From: Mauremys mutica
Taxonomy: Eukaryota > Chordata > Testudines > Geoemydidae
Direction: 5' to 3'
DNA: 64,000 nucleotides
Assembly (NCBI RefSeq): GCF_020497125.1
Contig: NC_059079.1
Coordinates: forward strand, 8,401,053 to 8,465,052
Below the pieces are notes generated by a model. The model was given only the letters and a program-made list of their open reading frames with translations. It was not told the origin of the DNA and ran no database searches. Made by a program: the position numbers and the translations under genes. This document shows positions 32,307 to 43,688 of this stretch, piece by piece (the stretch's first letter is position 1; every line of letters begins with the position of its first letter).

Positions 32307-33673
32307 AGGAAGAAGGGCCATTTTTAGATAGTCACTTTTCTTTCTCTTCATCATAAACTTATTATCATGTTCTATTTTTGAGCACCGACAGGATGATCAG
32401 TGCTGTACAGAACCAAAGGAGATTAGGGACAGGAACTTGGAGTTTGCAATCTAAGAGGAATTAAGACTCTGCTGCCCATAAATGCATTGTAAACAACACA
32501 CGACATTCCATTAAACTAAAAAGAAACAAAGAGCAGTTGTAATACAGAGAATTACTTTTGAAGCTCATTCAGAGGGGGGGGAATACGTGCCTTTCCTACT
32601 CAGGATCCCCAGCCAAGAGGTGGAAATAAAATGATAAAGGCTGATAAATGCAAATGAAATAAACCAAAGCAACAATTTCAGTGTCTAAGAAATAGGAAGC
32701 GCGCTCGAAAAATTAAACAACCATCAGTAACACCACAACCAGCTGCAAAGGAATACACTACAACCTGCATCAGTTTAAGCGCCAAGAACAACAGAGCCCC
32801 AAGCATACAAAGTGATAAATTAAAGGTTTTCAGCTCCCTGGCTTATTGAAAGTACCTTAATAGGGACTGTTGTGAAAACAAATAAATACTCTTTCAGTGA
32901 GTTGAAAAGGGCACATGCTTTGTCATCCTTTCTAATCTCTATAAAGTGACTGGTCTAAACAGCATATTTGTTTTTATAGCCTTTTGGTGAGTTGAGTGCC
33001 TAGGTGCACAGCCAGGTTACACTGCTCACACTGCTAAGGCAAACATTTCCTCATGTGAGTAACCTTATGCATGCAAGTAGTCTCATTGAACTCTCATGCA
33101 TAAGTGCTTGGAGGTTTGATGCTTCACATACAATAGGCACTTGTACTCATCATAAGTACACAGAACAATTTTTAAAAATGTATTTTGAGTTGTAAAAATA
33201 ATCATTTGGAGATTGATGCTGCCACCCTCACCCCCGTAGTAATGCCATTCCATTATTTGATTCAATGTCGGTCCAAAGTCGATCTGGAACACCAATGCAA
33301 TAACAGCTAAACGTTCCTTTTACAAGTATCCTTCCATCATTATTTTCCACACCAGCTTTTATACCAGAGATTGACCCCAAATCCACATATATAGAGAGAC
33401 AGGAAGGAAATATGTACCTAAAAATAAGCCTATCTAATTCTCTCTCTCTGAGGTAAATGTATCCTCCCATACTACAGCCTCCCCTCTGCTTGATCTTATC
33501 CCTTGCTGTGATTTATCTAATTTAGACTGTCCATAAGACACATATTTGTGGTTTTTAGTTGTCTCCTACACACCAAAGGCATTTTGCTCAGTCATTTGGG
33601 AAAGGGATGGGGATAGGTGTTGGATGGGGTTGTTTATTGGCATGGGCAAACTAGAAATTAGGAGTACCTAATT
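32307..33673. other. no gene seen; repeat-poor, possible conserved noncoding DNA at 32600-32990
   Basis: About 32360-32460 looks like an ancient repeat (CAGTGCTGTACAGAACC). The part 32600-32990 is repeat-free, contains an octamer ATGCAAAT near 32649 and several ATTA cores, and would be a reasonable place to test for conservation. Minus frames 33295-33083 and 33470-33228 have no domain. Confidence 0.3.
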
Positions 33674-35300
33674 ATAGAATCATAGAATCATAGGACTGGC
33701 AGGGACCTTGAGAGGTCATCTAGTCCAGTCCCCTGCACTCATGGAAGGACTAAGTATTATCTAGACCATCCCTGACAGGTGTTTGTCTAACCCAATCTTA
33801 AAAATCTCCAGTGATAAAGATTCCACAACCTCCTTAGGCAATGTATTCCAGTGCTTAACCACCCTGATAGTTAGGAAATTTTTCCTAATGTCCAACCTAA
33901 ACCTCCCTTGCTGCAATTTAAGCTCATTGCTTCTTGTCCTATCCTCAGAGATTAAAGAGAACATTTTTCTCCCTCCTCCTTTTATGTGCTTGAAAATTGT
34001 TGTGTCCCCTCTCAGTCTTCTCCAGATTAAAAAAACCCCAGTTTTTCCAATCTTCCCTCATAGGTCATGTTTTCAAAACCTTTAATCATTTTTGTTGCTC
34101 TTCTCTGGACTTTTCCCAATTAGTTCACGTCTTCCTTGAAATGCAGTGGCCAGAACTGGACACAATACTCCAGTGGAGACCTAATCAGCATGGAGTAGAG
34201 CAGAAGAATTACTTCTTATGTCTTGCTTACAACACTCCTGCTAATACACCCCAGAATTGTGTTTGGTTTCTTGCAATGGTGTTACACTGTTGACTCATAT
34301 TTAGCTTGTGATCCACTATGACCCCCAAATCCCTTTCTGTGGTACTCCTTCCTAGGCAGTCATTTCCCATTTTGTACGTGTGCAACTGATTGATCCTTCC
34401 TAAATGGAGTACTTTACATTTGTCCTTATTGGATGTCATCCTATTTACTTCATTTCTCCAGTTTGTCCAGATCATTTGGAATTTTAATTGTATCCTCCAA
34501 AGCACTTGCAACCACTCCCATCTTGGTATCATCTGCAAACTTCATAAGTGTACTATCTATGACATTATCTAAATCATTGATAAGATACTGAACAGAACCA
34601 GACCCAGAACTGATCCCTGCGGGACCCCACTTGATATATCCTTCCAGCATGACTGTGAACCACTGATAACTACTCTCTGGGAACAGTTTTCCAAACATTT
34701 ATGCACCCACCCTATCGTAATTCCATCTAGGTTGTATTTCCGTAGTTTGTTTATGAGAAGGTCATGCGAGAAAGTATCAAAAGCCTTACTAAAGTCAAGA
34801 TATATCACATCTACCTCTTCCCCCTATCTACGAGGCTTGTTACCCTGCCAAAGAGAGCTATTAGGTTAGTTTGACATAATTTGTTCTTGACAAATCCATG
34901 TTGACTGTTACTTATCACTTTATTATCTTCTAGGTGTTTGCAAACTGATTGATTAATTATTTGCTGCATTATCTTTCCAGGTACTTAAATTAAGCTGACT
35001 GGTCTGTAATTCCCCTGGTTGTCTTTATTTCCCTTTTTATAGATTGGCACTATATTTGCCCCTTTTCCAGTCCTCTGGAATCTCTCCCGTCTTCCATGAC
35101 TTTTTGAAGATAATCGCTAATGGCTCAGATATCTCCTCAGTCAGCTCCTTGAGTATTCTAGGATGTATTTCATTAGGTCATGATGACTTGAAGACATCTA
35201 ACTTGTCTATGTAATTTTTAACTTGTTCTTTACCTATTTTAGCCTCTGTTCCTATCTCATTTTCATTGGCATTCACTACGTTCATCCAATCACTACTAAC
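33674..35300 (-). mobile_element. CR1 LINE, 5'-truncated, minus strand
   Basis: The 3' end is at the left: ATAGAATCATAGAATCATAG is the inverted CR1 terminal octamer repeat, followed by the 3' UTR and then RT sequence reading leftward. Recognisable CR1 sequence extends to about 35300 (for example the reverse complement of CATCCAATCACTACTAACCA), where it fades. The element lacks its 5' part, as usual for CR1, and is frameshifted. Confidence 0.9.
33761..34808 (-). pseudogene. CR1 reverse transcriptase, frameshifted C-terminal part
   Basis: Three minus-strand frames carry consecutive pieces of a LINE reverse transcriptase. At 34808-34569 are YLDFSKAFDT (RT motif A) and SGVPQGSVLG (motif B). At 34698-34450 is MKFADDTKMG, with the catalytic FADD. 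At 34538-34227 are CKVLHLGRIN and ERDLGVIVDHKLNMSQQC (thumb). The last part, 33964-33761, continues the C-terminal FRLDIRKNFLT and VKHWNTLPKEVV region. Moving from piece to piece requires at least two frameshifts, so no functional protein is made. The normal product would copy CR1 RNA by target-primed reverse transcription. The N-terminal apurinic-type endonuclease domain is absent. Confidence 0.92.
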
Positions 35301-37470
35301 CATTTTGGTGAAATTATAATTATATGGAGAGAAGCAGTCACATGGTTTACTCTGATTATTTTATTACTGTCCATTTTAAGCTTTGGAAAGGGCAGCCCTA
35401 GTTTAGCATTCGTGCTTCTAGTGTACACATATTCATCTTACCCAAAGCTACCTTGTCTGAAAACCCTTGTTATTTCAAATTGGGTTATGATAACCAAGAT
35501 TCATCATTCATCATTTACAATAACAAATCATTAACCTCATTTTTCTAGTTAAATATCACACTTCCCATTCCAGTCTGGTAAATGTGATTCTGCTTATGTG
35601 TAACTAACTACGTTAATATCCAGCCATTAATAGTGGTTCTTCTGTAATGCCACTGACCTGCTTCTGCTCTGTTGGTAGCTTTACTCTTCACAATTGCATA
35701 AAGCAGTGTTTTAGAATCTACCTTACCTTAACAGATTATACACAACAGTTGGTACTATGTATTGGCCTGCTCCCTTTGAAGTCACTGATTTAAATGGGCA
35801 CAGAATCATACCCTAAATTAACATTATCGACCTATAGCAAAATGATAAAACTGCATAGAACATTTGGAAACGGAAAAGGCTGTATCCATAGAATCATCTC
35901 CAATCCCTCAAAGGCAGAAAATAAGGATAGTATTTAAGTTAATAATGCAAGTTATTTGCAGTTCCAAACTTTATATAAACTTTGCAAATGACAAAGTAAT
36001 GCTTAAACTAGATTTAATGATCAAGGTCAAGGCACTGTAACAAATGAAGAATTAATAAACTATAGTATAATGCAGATAAAGAAAGGTTATTACAAATAAT
36101 GCCTTTCCTGTGTGCGCGCACACATACAAAATGCAGGATTGTGGCTTAATGAAACAATTTAGCCCTATGTTTGGTTGAAAGAAATAATAAATTCACCTCA
36201 GATAGTAAGTGACATTCAGAAGGATTGGACATCTGCTTTGGAACCTGCTTGATATAGCGAGAATACAGTTTAATGCTGGCATACAAGAAAGTCTAAGTGT
36301 ACAGGACCTAATTAAAGGAGATGTGCTTTGAAAATAGACCTTAAAATAATGGTTAACTTCTCTGTAAGAGATCTTGATAGTAGATTAGAAAGAAAATAGA
36401 ACATAAGTCTAAGACTGTGATAAGATAATGCCATTGTCTGGCAGCCAACACTGGTAAAAGTACGTTTACGTTCAATAGCAACCTTATAAAAACTAAAGCT
36501 GTAGTAGCTCTTGAAAGGCCATGAAGATGATCCTGCTCTTGAGAGTTGGATATTTATTTTTCAATTCCTAACTGTGAGCTTATTTGACAAGCTCCCAGCA
36601 TATTTTTAAGAATGAAAACCCAATGAAGTAGGAATATCAAATGTAAACTGACTCTCACCTGACACAACTCAGTATCCTTCCCACAATGATCCGCACAAGT
36701 ATAAACCTGAGTAGATGATCTATAAAACATAGACTAAGATAGTTTGGGCAAATCCCATTAGGTACAGTGGAGTTACTCCGGATTTATAATTAATGTATCC
36801 ATTTAAGGTTTTTTATTGACACCTCCCAAACATTTTTTAAAAAAGACAATGGTTTAAATGAACTCCTCGTGACTAAGCCAGTCTCTATCAGACTGCATCT
36901 CCTGCCAGCATTGTCTAGTTTTCTTCCTATTTCTGTCACAGGTTGTTCAAGAATGATGGTGATCTGTGAGGTGGCAGAGGACACTTTATTGGTGTAGATA
37001 CTCTAGCACTGGTCAGGAATGGTTATAGCATTTCACTAAGTCTTCTACTCCTTGGCCAGGTTGAGTTGTCTCCAGTGCTACGAACGTCCTTTGCTGAGAG
37101 GGAAAGGGGGCTAGATGGAATATCATGACCTCAGTTTCACAGTTTGAAAGCTGATGGAGGCCTTGACAACATAACTTCCTTAAGGTCCTGAGGCTGCTCT
37201 GCGCCTGCCTCTGTGGCTGCTGCCCCCTGCTTGGCAGGAGGAAGAGAGAAAGCAACTGAAGCTTGCATCTGCCCTATATAATTGGAACACTTAATAGAAA
37301 CATTTGTAGCTTTTGATGTACAATTAAAATGTAGTGACCACAGTTTTTATTGGATTGTTTGCAAACTGTGTCAGAATGAGAGAGTGAAAATATTCACGTT
37401 TCTAATTTTATAGATAAGGAGCCAAGAAGAGCACAAAAAGGAAATGATAAATTCCAAGAAAATACTTTTG
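35301..37470. other. no gene seen
   Basis: AT-rich unique-looking DNA. A piece of the palindromic repeat (GTACAGTGGAGTTACTCCGGATTTATAAT) lies at 36760-36790. Alternating purine-pyrimidine GTGTGCGCGCACACA at 36110-36124 is a perfect 14-15-base palindrome. Confidence 0.4.
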
Positions 37471-37565
37471 GAGAGGAGCTACAGGTGGAGAAGAAGAGTT
37501 GACCAACTCGAATGGGTTAAGAGAAGAGCCACAAGAATGACTAACAGACTGGAAAGTATGCCTGG
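37471..37565 (+). pseudogene. CR1 reverse transcriptase C-terminal scrap
   Basis: Conceptual translation of AGGTGGAGAAGAAGAGTTGA and onward gives RWRRRVDQLEWVKRRATRM, which resembles the CR1 C-terminal stretch before the 3' UTR. No flanking CR1 sequence survives. It is a short internal fragment, presumably an old rearranged copy. Confidence 0.5.
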
Positions 37566-38008
37566 TGTTGATGGACACAAGGAGTCATTTGGAACCGTGA
37601 CTTTTTAAGCCACACTTTATACATTTCTTTTAAGTGAACAGTCCTGGAGTTCATTGTTGAAATCTCACCTTCAATAAATGAATGATGCTAGATTTAACCA
37701 CGATGGGTGAAACTGTGGTACATATTTCTCAATGGCACCAAATGCAGCACAAACTCGGTCTAGTGCTGGGCACAGGACAGGTGCTTCTCTACACCCTGCT
37801 GTGTGGTACAGAGTAATGTTCCATACAGGATCTTTATACAGGATGGCAGGAGGGATGTGTGGGCAACCTATTGGAGTGAAAGAAATGAATCCCTATTCAC
37901 AGCACGGGATCCATTGGCCCAAAAGATTGACTGGGTGGATGACCTGTGTGCTGCCTGTGGATGAAAGTAATTCCATCCTCCTCGCACCTGTATAGGTCTT
38001 CTGCGTAA
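37566..38008. other. no gene seen
   Basis: Open frames cross this region and the next on both strands (for example 37732-37995 plus, 38512-37868 minus). The minus frame owes its length to the GC-rich repeat at 38017-38568 and is not a gene. Confidence 0.45.
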
Positions 38009-38016
38009 AGCCTGAG

Positions 38017-38568
38017 TAGGGTTACCAACTTTCTGATTGGGCTCTGGCTGGGGGTGTGGGCTCTGGGGTGGGGCCAGAGATGAGTGGCTTGGGGTGCAGG
38101 AAGAGGCTCCAGGCTGGGGGTGGGACCAAGGGGTATGGAATGTGAGAGGGGGCTCCAGGCTGGGGCAGCGGGTTGGGGTGTGGGAAGGGATGAGGGCTCC
38201 ATCTGGGGGCACGGGCTCTGGAGTGGGGACAGGGATAAAGGGTTCATGATGCAGGATGGGGCTCAGGTCTGGGGCAGGGAGTTGGGGTGCGGGGGAGGGT
38301 GCGGGCTCTGGGAGGGAGTTTGGGTTCCCAAACCAATGGGAGCTGCAGAGCTGGCACTCGGGGCAGGGGTAATGCACGGAGCTCCCTGGCTGCCCCTGCA
38401 CCCAGGGGTCATAGGGACATGCCAGGTGCTTCCAGGAGCCGTGTGGAGCCAGGCCCCGCAGCGCCGCTGACAGCCTTTTAATGACCCAGTCAGCAGTGCT
38501 GACCAGAGTCACCAGGGTCCCTTTTCAACCAGGCATTCCGGTCAAAATCCGGACACCTGGCAACCCTA
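38017..38568 (+). mobile_element. G-rich hAT-like element, 552 bp, exact 8-bp TSD
   Basis: TSD AGCCTGAG is exact at 38009-38016 and 38569-38576. Ends TAGGGTTACCAACTT and TGGCAACCCTA are inverted repeats. The body on the plus strand is very G-rich, with many GGGG runs (GGGCTCTGGGGTGGGGCC, GGGGTGCGGGGGAGGGTG) and G-quadruplex potential. The right third is related to 7270-7475. The 214-codon minus frame (38512-37868) and the plus frames 38084-38470 read through repeat sequence and should not be called genes; they are Pro/Ser- or Gly-rich with no domain. Confidence 0.88.
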
Positions 38569-38576
38569 AGCCTGAG

Positions 38577-39009
38577 TACTGCCAGCAAGAGTGGGTTGTG
38601 AATTTCACCCAAAGGAAGTACAGTACAATTTATTGCTTGGGTTTTTTTTTTTTCTGTTGTAAATAGTCTTAGATGAAGATAATAGAACTGTCTTTTACAA
38701 ACAATTTAAGATTTGGTAAATATCGTGATGTATCCATTTCTCTCTCTGACTTTTCTTGGGCCTGAATAGCTTAATTTATGTTTTGATTTTAACAAGTGAA
38801 AATAATTGACTCAGAGATAGTTACCCATCTTCATGCTTCTCACAGAAAATTATCATTATTTGAAACCTCCAAATCGCAGGAAGTTATTGCATAGTCGGGA
38901 TCAAGCTGTGCCATTAGAGCATGGGGGGGAGGGGAGAAAAGAAAGTCCAGCTGCAGACACCAGGCCTCTGCAGCTGACTACCTTTGTCGAGCAGTTTGAA
39001 GGGGCTGTG
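38577..39009. other. no gene seen
   Basis: A T run at 38641-38653. Nothing else recognised. Confidence 0.35.
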
Positions 39010-39935
39010 AATAGAGCTGTGTGAATAATCACTGTTTCAGTTTGCTGGCAGATCAATATATATATATATACCCTTTCAGATTGACCCCAAACTAACTTTT
39101 TTTTTTGTTTTCTTGAAAATAAAAACAAAAAACCTGATGAAAAATCATTTTGGGTCTACCAAAACAATTTGTTTCCATTTGGGGCATTTTTAACCACTTT
39201 TTAAATAAAAGAAAAGGAAATTAGGAAACAGAAGGCTAGATTAGCAAGGGGAGTTAGGCATGAGTCACAAAATAAAAGAGGAGGTGGTGCCCCCTCTCCC
39301 TTATGCCCTATGGCCTAGCGGTTAGTGCAATCACACAGGATGTGGGACACCTGAGTCCAAGTCCCTCCTCTGCCTGATGTGGAACAGGGCTCTGAACCCA
39401 GGAGACTGCCCTCACCATGAAGTTATAAGGTGTTCTGGGGTGGGTCTTGCCTGTTGAAGCTGTTCCACTTTGCATGAAAAGCTTAAATATTCATTAGAGC
39501 CTATTGGTTAGGGCACTCACCTGGGTTGCAGTCACTGATCTAATAAGTCTTTAAGTATTTCATGCACAGTGGAACAGATTCAACAGGAGAGACCCACAGT
39601 CTAGTGGTTAGAGCACTCTCCTGCGATACCGAGGCCTGGTTTCAAATCTCTGTACCACATAATGCAGTGGAGGGACTTGAACATGAATCCCAGAGGAGTG
39701 TTCCAAACACTGACCTATAAGGCGTAAGGGGACCAGCACCACCTCCTCCTCCATTTTGTGAATGGCACTGAAGTCCCCTTCTGAATCTGTTTCCTCCCTC
39801 ATGCATTTATTCTCTTTTTTTCCCCCAGCTAAAACTATGCGGCACCTTTGATATGAATTTGTGAATAGTTTCAGGCCAAATGAAACTGCATTTTTCAGCA
39901 AATAAACTCTTCAGAAAATTTCATGCAACTCTAGT
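39010..39935. mobile_element. old MITE-like element split by composite repeat
   Basis: The left edge TAGAGCTGTGTGAATAATC (39011) and right edge AAAATTTCATGCAACTCTAG (39916-39935) are inverted repeats of a turtle-type AT-rich element. The middle, from about 39240 to 39745, is the composite tRNA-like repeat, so this is a nested insertion. A TA run lies at 39057-39070 in the left part. TSDs are too eroded to call. Confidence 0.5.
39240..39745 (+). repeat. composite repeat with three tRNA-like units
   Basis: Unit 1: A-box-like ATGGCCTAGCGGTTAGTGCA (39309) and B-box-like GAGTCCAAGTCCC (39353). Unit 2: ATTAGAGCCTATTGGTTAGG (39493). Unit 3: GTCTAGTGGTTAGAGCACTC (39599) and B-box-like GGTTTCAAATCTC (39638). 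GAAGCTGTTCCACTTTGCAT (about 39456) is shared with the copies at 6.2 and 27.9 kb. It looks like a tandem of tRNA-derived modules, not a single SINE. Confidence 0.6.
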
Positions 39936-42129
39936 TTTGAAGCCAGAGCCTTGCTGCTTCTGAAATAGCTAGCATCCCAGAGATTGCTTGTAAGGAGTAG
40001 CCCCTGTACTCAAATGTTCAGGGACTGCCATTGTACCAGGCTTCTGCTGGGAGGGGATGACCACAGTACCATTCCCCATTTTGGCATCCCTGTGAGGGCT
40101 AAGATCGATCTGTGTTTTGTACTGTGAAGCAGCAGCATTAACTTCAAGAGCAGGGAATCTGCAAATGGTGATAAAAAGTGAGTAGCACCCATCCTACCAT
40201 CCCAAATGTGTCATAACTGTTTGATCCCCAACTTCTAATAATTCCTGAGAGTGGTCTAAGGATGTGAAGATGCTGACTGCATCTCCTCCAAAAAAGGTTA
40301 GGCCACAACAAAAGGCAATAAACTCAAATGCAAAATATGACCGAAAAAGTCTGAACCTAAAGTGCCTGAACAGCATAATAAATGTAGCAACTGCAACAAT
40401 TTGCTTCCTCTGAGACCTTCAGGAAAATGCACTTGATGGTCTGTTGCTGAGTTCCTTCTGAGCAGTAGCCCACTTCATTGATAACTGAAGAGTTTACCAT
40501 GACTGATGGGGCTCCTCACAGTAGAATCAGAATCAAATCAGCAAGGAGAAAAGGTGGTCCCCAGGTTTAGGGGCAGTCAAATTTACAGCACAAGGAAGCT
40601 TACACTGTGATTACTTGGATTAAATTTAGCAAATATATACATTTAATACATCTACCTACACAGAACAAAAACAAAAGTCCATTTTTATTAACCCCAAAAC
40701 CAGGATTGTAAGGTTAAAGCTCTGTTCTTAATAATTTTTCTGCAAGTTCAGTATGATATGTGCGCCCACCCCAATTCTAGGGATATCCTACAATACAGCA
40801 GATGACACTATAAACTCACCGTTCAATAGGCTGGGCTAGTGCCTGTAATAACTGTGGCATCTTCTGATACATAGAACACCACTGAATCACTAATGTGCAG
40901 CTCATTGCACCACAACTGGGTGATTTAAAGGGGGAGACTGAACTATGAATTTCTTTGCTTTGCCATTCACTTGCTATGGGGTCTAAAATGCCTTCAGAGC
41001 TGATATTATGTCAGTGCATTCATTACAGTTTAGCTGAGGTCTGTGTATTGTTCTTCATATATATTCACAGCATACAGTAAACTCTAATAGCACCTTTGGA
41101 GCTGTTACACTGTATGCTGTAAATGGTTATTAACAATAGTGTTCATTCAATTGCATGTAATGGATTCATAATAGCAAAAGTATAGTGAAAATCTTATACT
41201 GTATTATGAAAAGTAGTTACTATGTAAAAGCAGCTTTTTAATCCTCAATACTCTAACTGTTTTAATTATTTCTTAAATATCAGTAGGTCCTGGTTCAGTA
41301 GCTTGTAAAATTATACAAACCAAAGCAGCCTTTAAGTCAAAGCAGCACAAAGTGTGTGTGCAAAGCTGGAGAATTTCCATGGGCCTGAGCATTCCCACAG
41401 GTCTTCACATGTGGGGGAAGGGGAGCCTTCTATGCTCAGATCTCCCCCAGGCCACTGGGACTGGGGGAGACAGTCTTCTCCATGGCACACTCCCCTCTCT
41501 GACCCCCTTCCTGGGACTCTGCATGGAGTGTCTTTGACAAGGTGTGGTCCGCACATGGGGAGGGATGGGCCAGGCGAGGGTCAGAGGGGAAGTGACAAGC
41601 GTGAACATTTATATCGCTTTCCTCTCCAAACCCCCAAAATAGGTAATATATTCCCCAGGCTGTATTCCCTTTTGCATGGCACTCCTCACACTGGTTAATA
41701 CCTCTGAAAGGCTGGGTCCAGAGGCAGCCACCTGTACAGGATTAACTGACAGTACAGCTTTCTTGGAGTTTTGCTGCACAGGAGGCAGCAGGGAGCTAGA
41801 GCCTCAGGACCTCCGTATGAATCTGGGAGGCCAAACCCTCACCCTTCATGAGCACTCTTCCATTCAGGGACAAACCCTGACCCCAAGATGGGAGAATTTG
41901 GAGGAGACTTCATGAGGGAAAAACCTGCAGTTTGCCAGCCCCAGGGTGCCCTCCCCACAGTGTTGCTGTGGGAGGTGATGATTCTTTTCCCCATCGCCAT
42001 ATTTCTTTCATTCCATATTTTAAAAAATGTAAATGTATCCAGTGTTGTATACAGTGAGGCCCCTCCACTGCTGGTGTCCAAGTCCAGCCCCTTCTGGAGC
42101 TGAACACATGGAATAAGCCTCACTGACCC
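39936..42129. other. no gene seen
   Basis: Several overlapping frames between 41330 and 42120 lie on both strands in a slightly GC-richer patch (for example 41354-41698 plus). None shows a domain or a clean exon boundary. I cannot exclude an exon, but see no positive evidence. Confidence 0.35.
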
Positions 42130-42613
42130 TAAGGGTACGTCTACACTACAAGACTATTTCGAATCTACTTAATTCGAATTTGTGGAATCGACCTTATGAA
42201 GTCGAATTTGTGTATCCACACTAAATACACTAATTCGACTGTCTGACTCCACAGTAACGGGGCCAGCGTCGACTTTGGAAGCGGTGCACTGTGGGAAGCT
42301 ATCCCACAGTTCCCGCACTCCCCGCTGCCCATTGGAATGCTGGGTAGAGCCCCCAATGCCTGCTGGGGGAAAAAATGTGTCGAGGGTGGTTTTGGGTAAC
42401 TGTCATCATTGAACCGTCAATCACGCCCTCCCTCCCTCCCTCCCTGAAAGCGCCTGCGGGCAATCTGTTCGTGCACTTTTCTGCTCAGTGACAGCGCGGG
42501 CACCACAGCACTTTGAGCACGGATCCCGCTGCAGTTATGGCCGTTGTCAACTCCTCGCACCCTATCGTCCACCTCTTCCACAGTCAGCTGCTGAGAAATA
42601 GGGCTACTTTTTA

Positions 42614-42940
42614 ATGGTGCTGCGAGCACTGGTGGACCATGGGGGACGTTTTACCAACATCAACGTCGGGTGGCCAGGCAAAGTTCATGACGTGCTTGTT
42701 TTCAGGAACTCTGGTCTGTTTAGACGCCTGCAGGAAGGTAGTTTCTTCCCGGACCACAAAATAAGTCTTGGGGATGGGCAGATGCCTATAGTGATCGTCG
42801 GGGACCCAGCCTACCCGCTAATGCCCTGGCTCGTGAAGCTCTGTGCAGGCGCCTTGCACAGCGACAAGGAACTCTTTAAGTACCAGCGAGCAGTGAGCAG
42901 CGTGACCTGTGACTGTTCAGTTTCTTTACAGAGAAGCTGA
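42614..42940 (+). pseudogene. Harbinger transposase remnant (HARBI1-like DDE core)
   Basis: The frame encodes ALVDHGGRFTNINVGWPGKV, HDVLVFRNS, then a VIVGDPAYPLMPWLVK stretch. This is the middle of the PIF/Harbinger nuclease domain; the Asp of GDPAYP is the second catalytic acidic residue. The N-terminal part with the first Asp is missing: upstream sequence is not homologous and has stops. After ELFKYQ the frame jumps into untranslated sequence, losing the segment with the catalytic Glu. Only about 85 of the expected roughly 300-400 residues remain, so the protein cannot be active. Both losses look like internal deletions of the parent element. A 3' UTR-like stretch with AATAAA-type signals follows at about 43030-43045. 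Confidence 0.88.
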
Positions 42941-43688
42941 ACCTGCCCCTGTTTCTTTACCAAGTGACTGTTGACTAGCATCTGCAGTTACATACCCCGC
43001 CCACCCCGCTTCCCCAACTTCCAACACACGTATAAAAATAAAATACATGTTCCACTGTAACTTTACAAAGGTTTCTTTATTGATGACTTTGCGTTACAGG
43101 GTTGAAACTGGGACACGGACTGTGCTGGGTAGGGTGTGCGGTGATGTAAAGACCGCCTGTAAACTCGAGGAATGACAGGCTCCTGCTCCCAGAGCGGTCT
43201 GCAGTGCCGGACTGGATGTTTCAACGGAGCCTGCCATCCCTCCTTTTTGGGACTCTGTGTGCGTGGGCTATGTGGCCTTTTGGCGGGGGAGGACGGATAC
43301 AGATTCCTCTGCTGCGTGGCTCTGTGGTCCAGGACAGGGACCGTTGCATGAGATCTGTAACCCCCCTCCCCCGCTACAAAGTCACGTACCCCCCCACCCA
43401 CACAGAACCTGCAAACCACCTCCCATACCGACCAGGGTGCATACTGACTGCAGTGTGTGTGTGACCTGCTGCTGATCCTGCCCCCATGTCTGTACCCTGG
43501 TAAAGGTGATTGTCCTGTCAAATTACCAACCCCCTTCCCCCCCTTCAAACACAGTCTCCTCTAAAAGAACATGACGGAAAAAGTAATTAACAGAAAAGTA
43601 TTTTTTATTATCAACTAGACAGTTAGGGGATGAAACTGGGATGGGGGCTTGGGTGAGGCGGGAAGGAAAGGACTTCTCAAAAATTAGG

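Noticed and set aside
37868..38512. 214-codon minus-strand frame
   Set aside because: It crosses the boundary of the hAT-like element with an exact TSD at 38009-38576, so it is not a conserved gene. Composition is Pro/Ser/His-rich and domain-free.
41330..42123. Cluster of overlapping frames on both strands suggesting an exon
   Set aside because: No domain, no consistent frame with splice signals, and antisense frames of equal length. Insufficient evidence.
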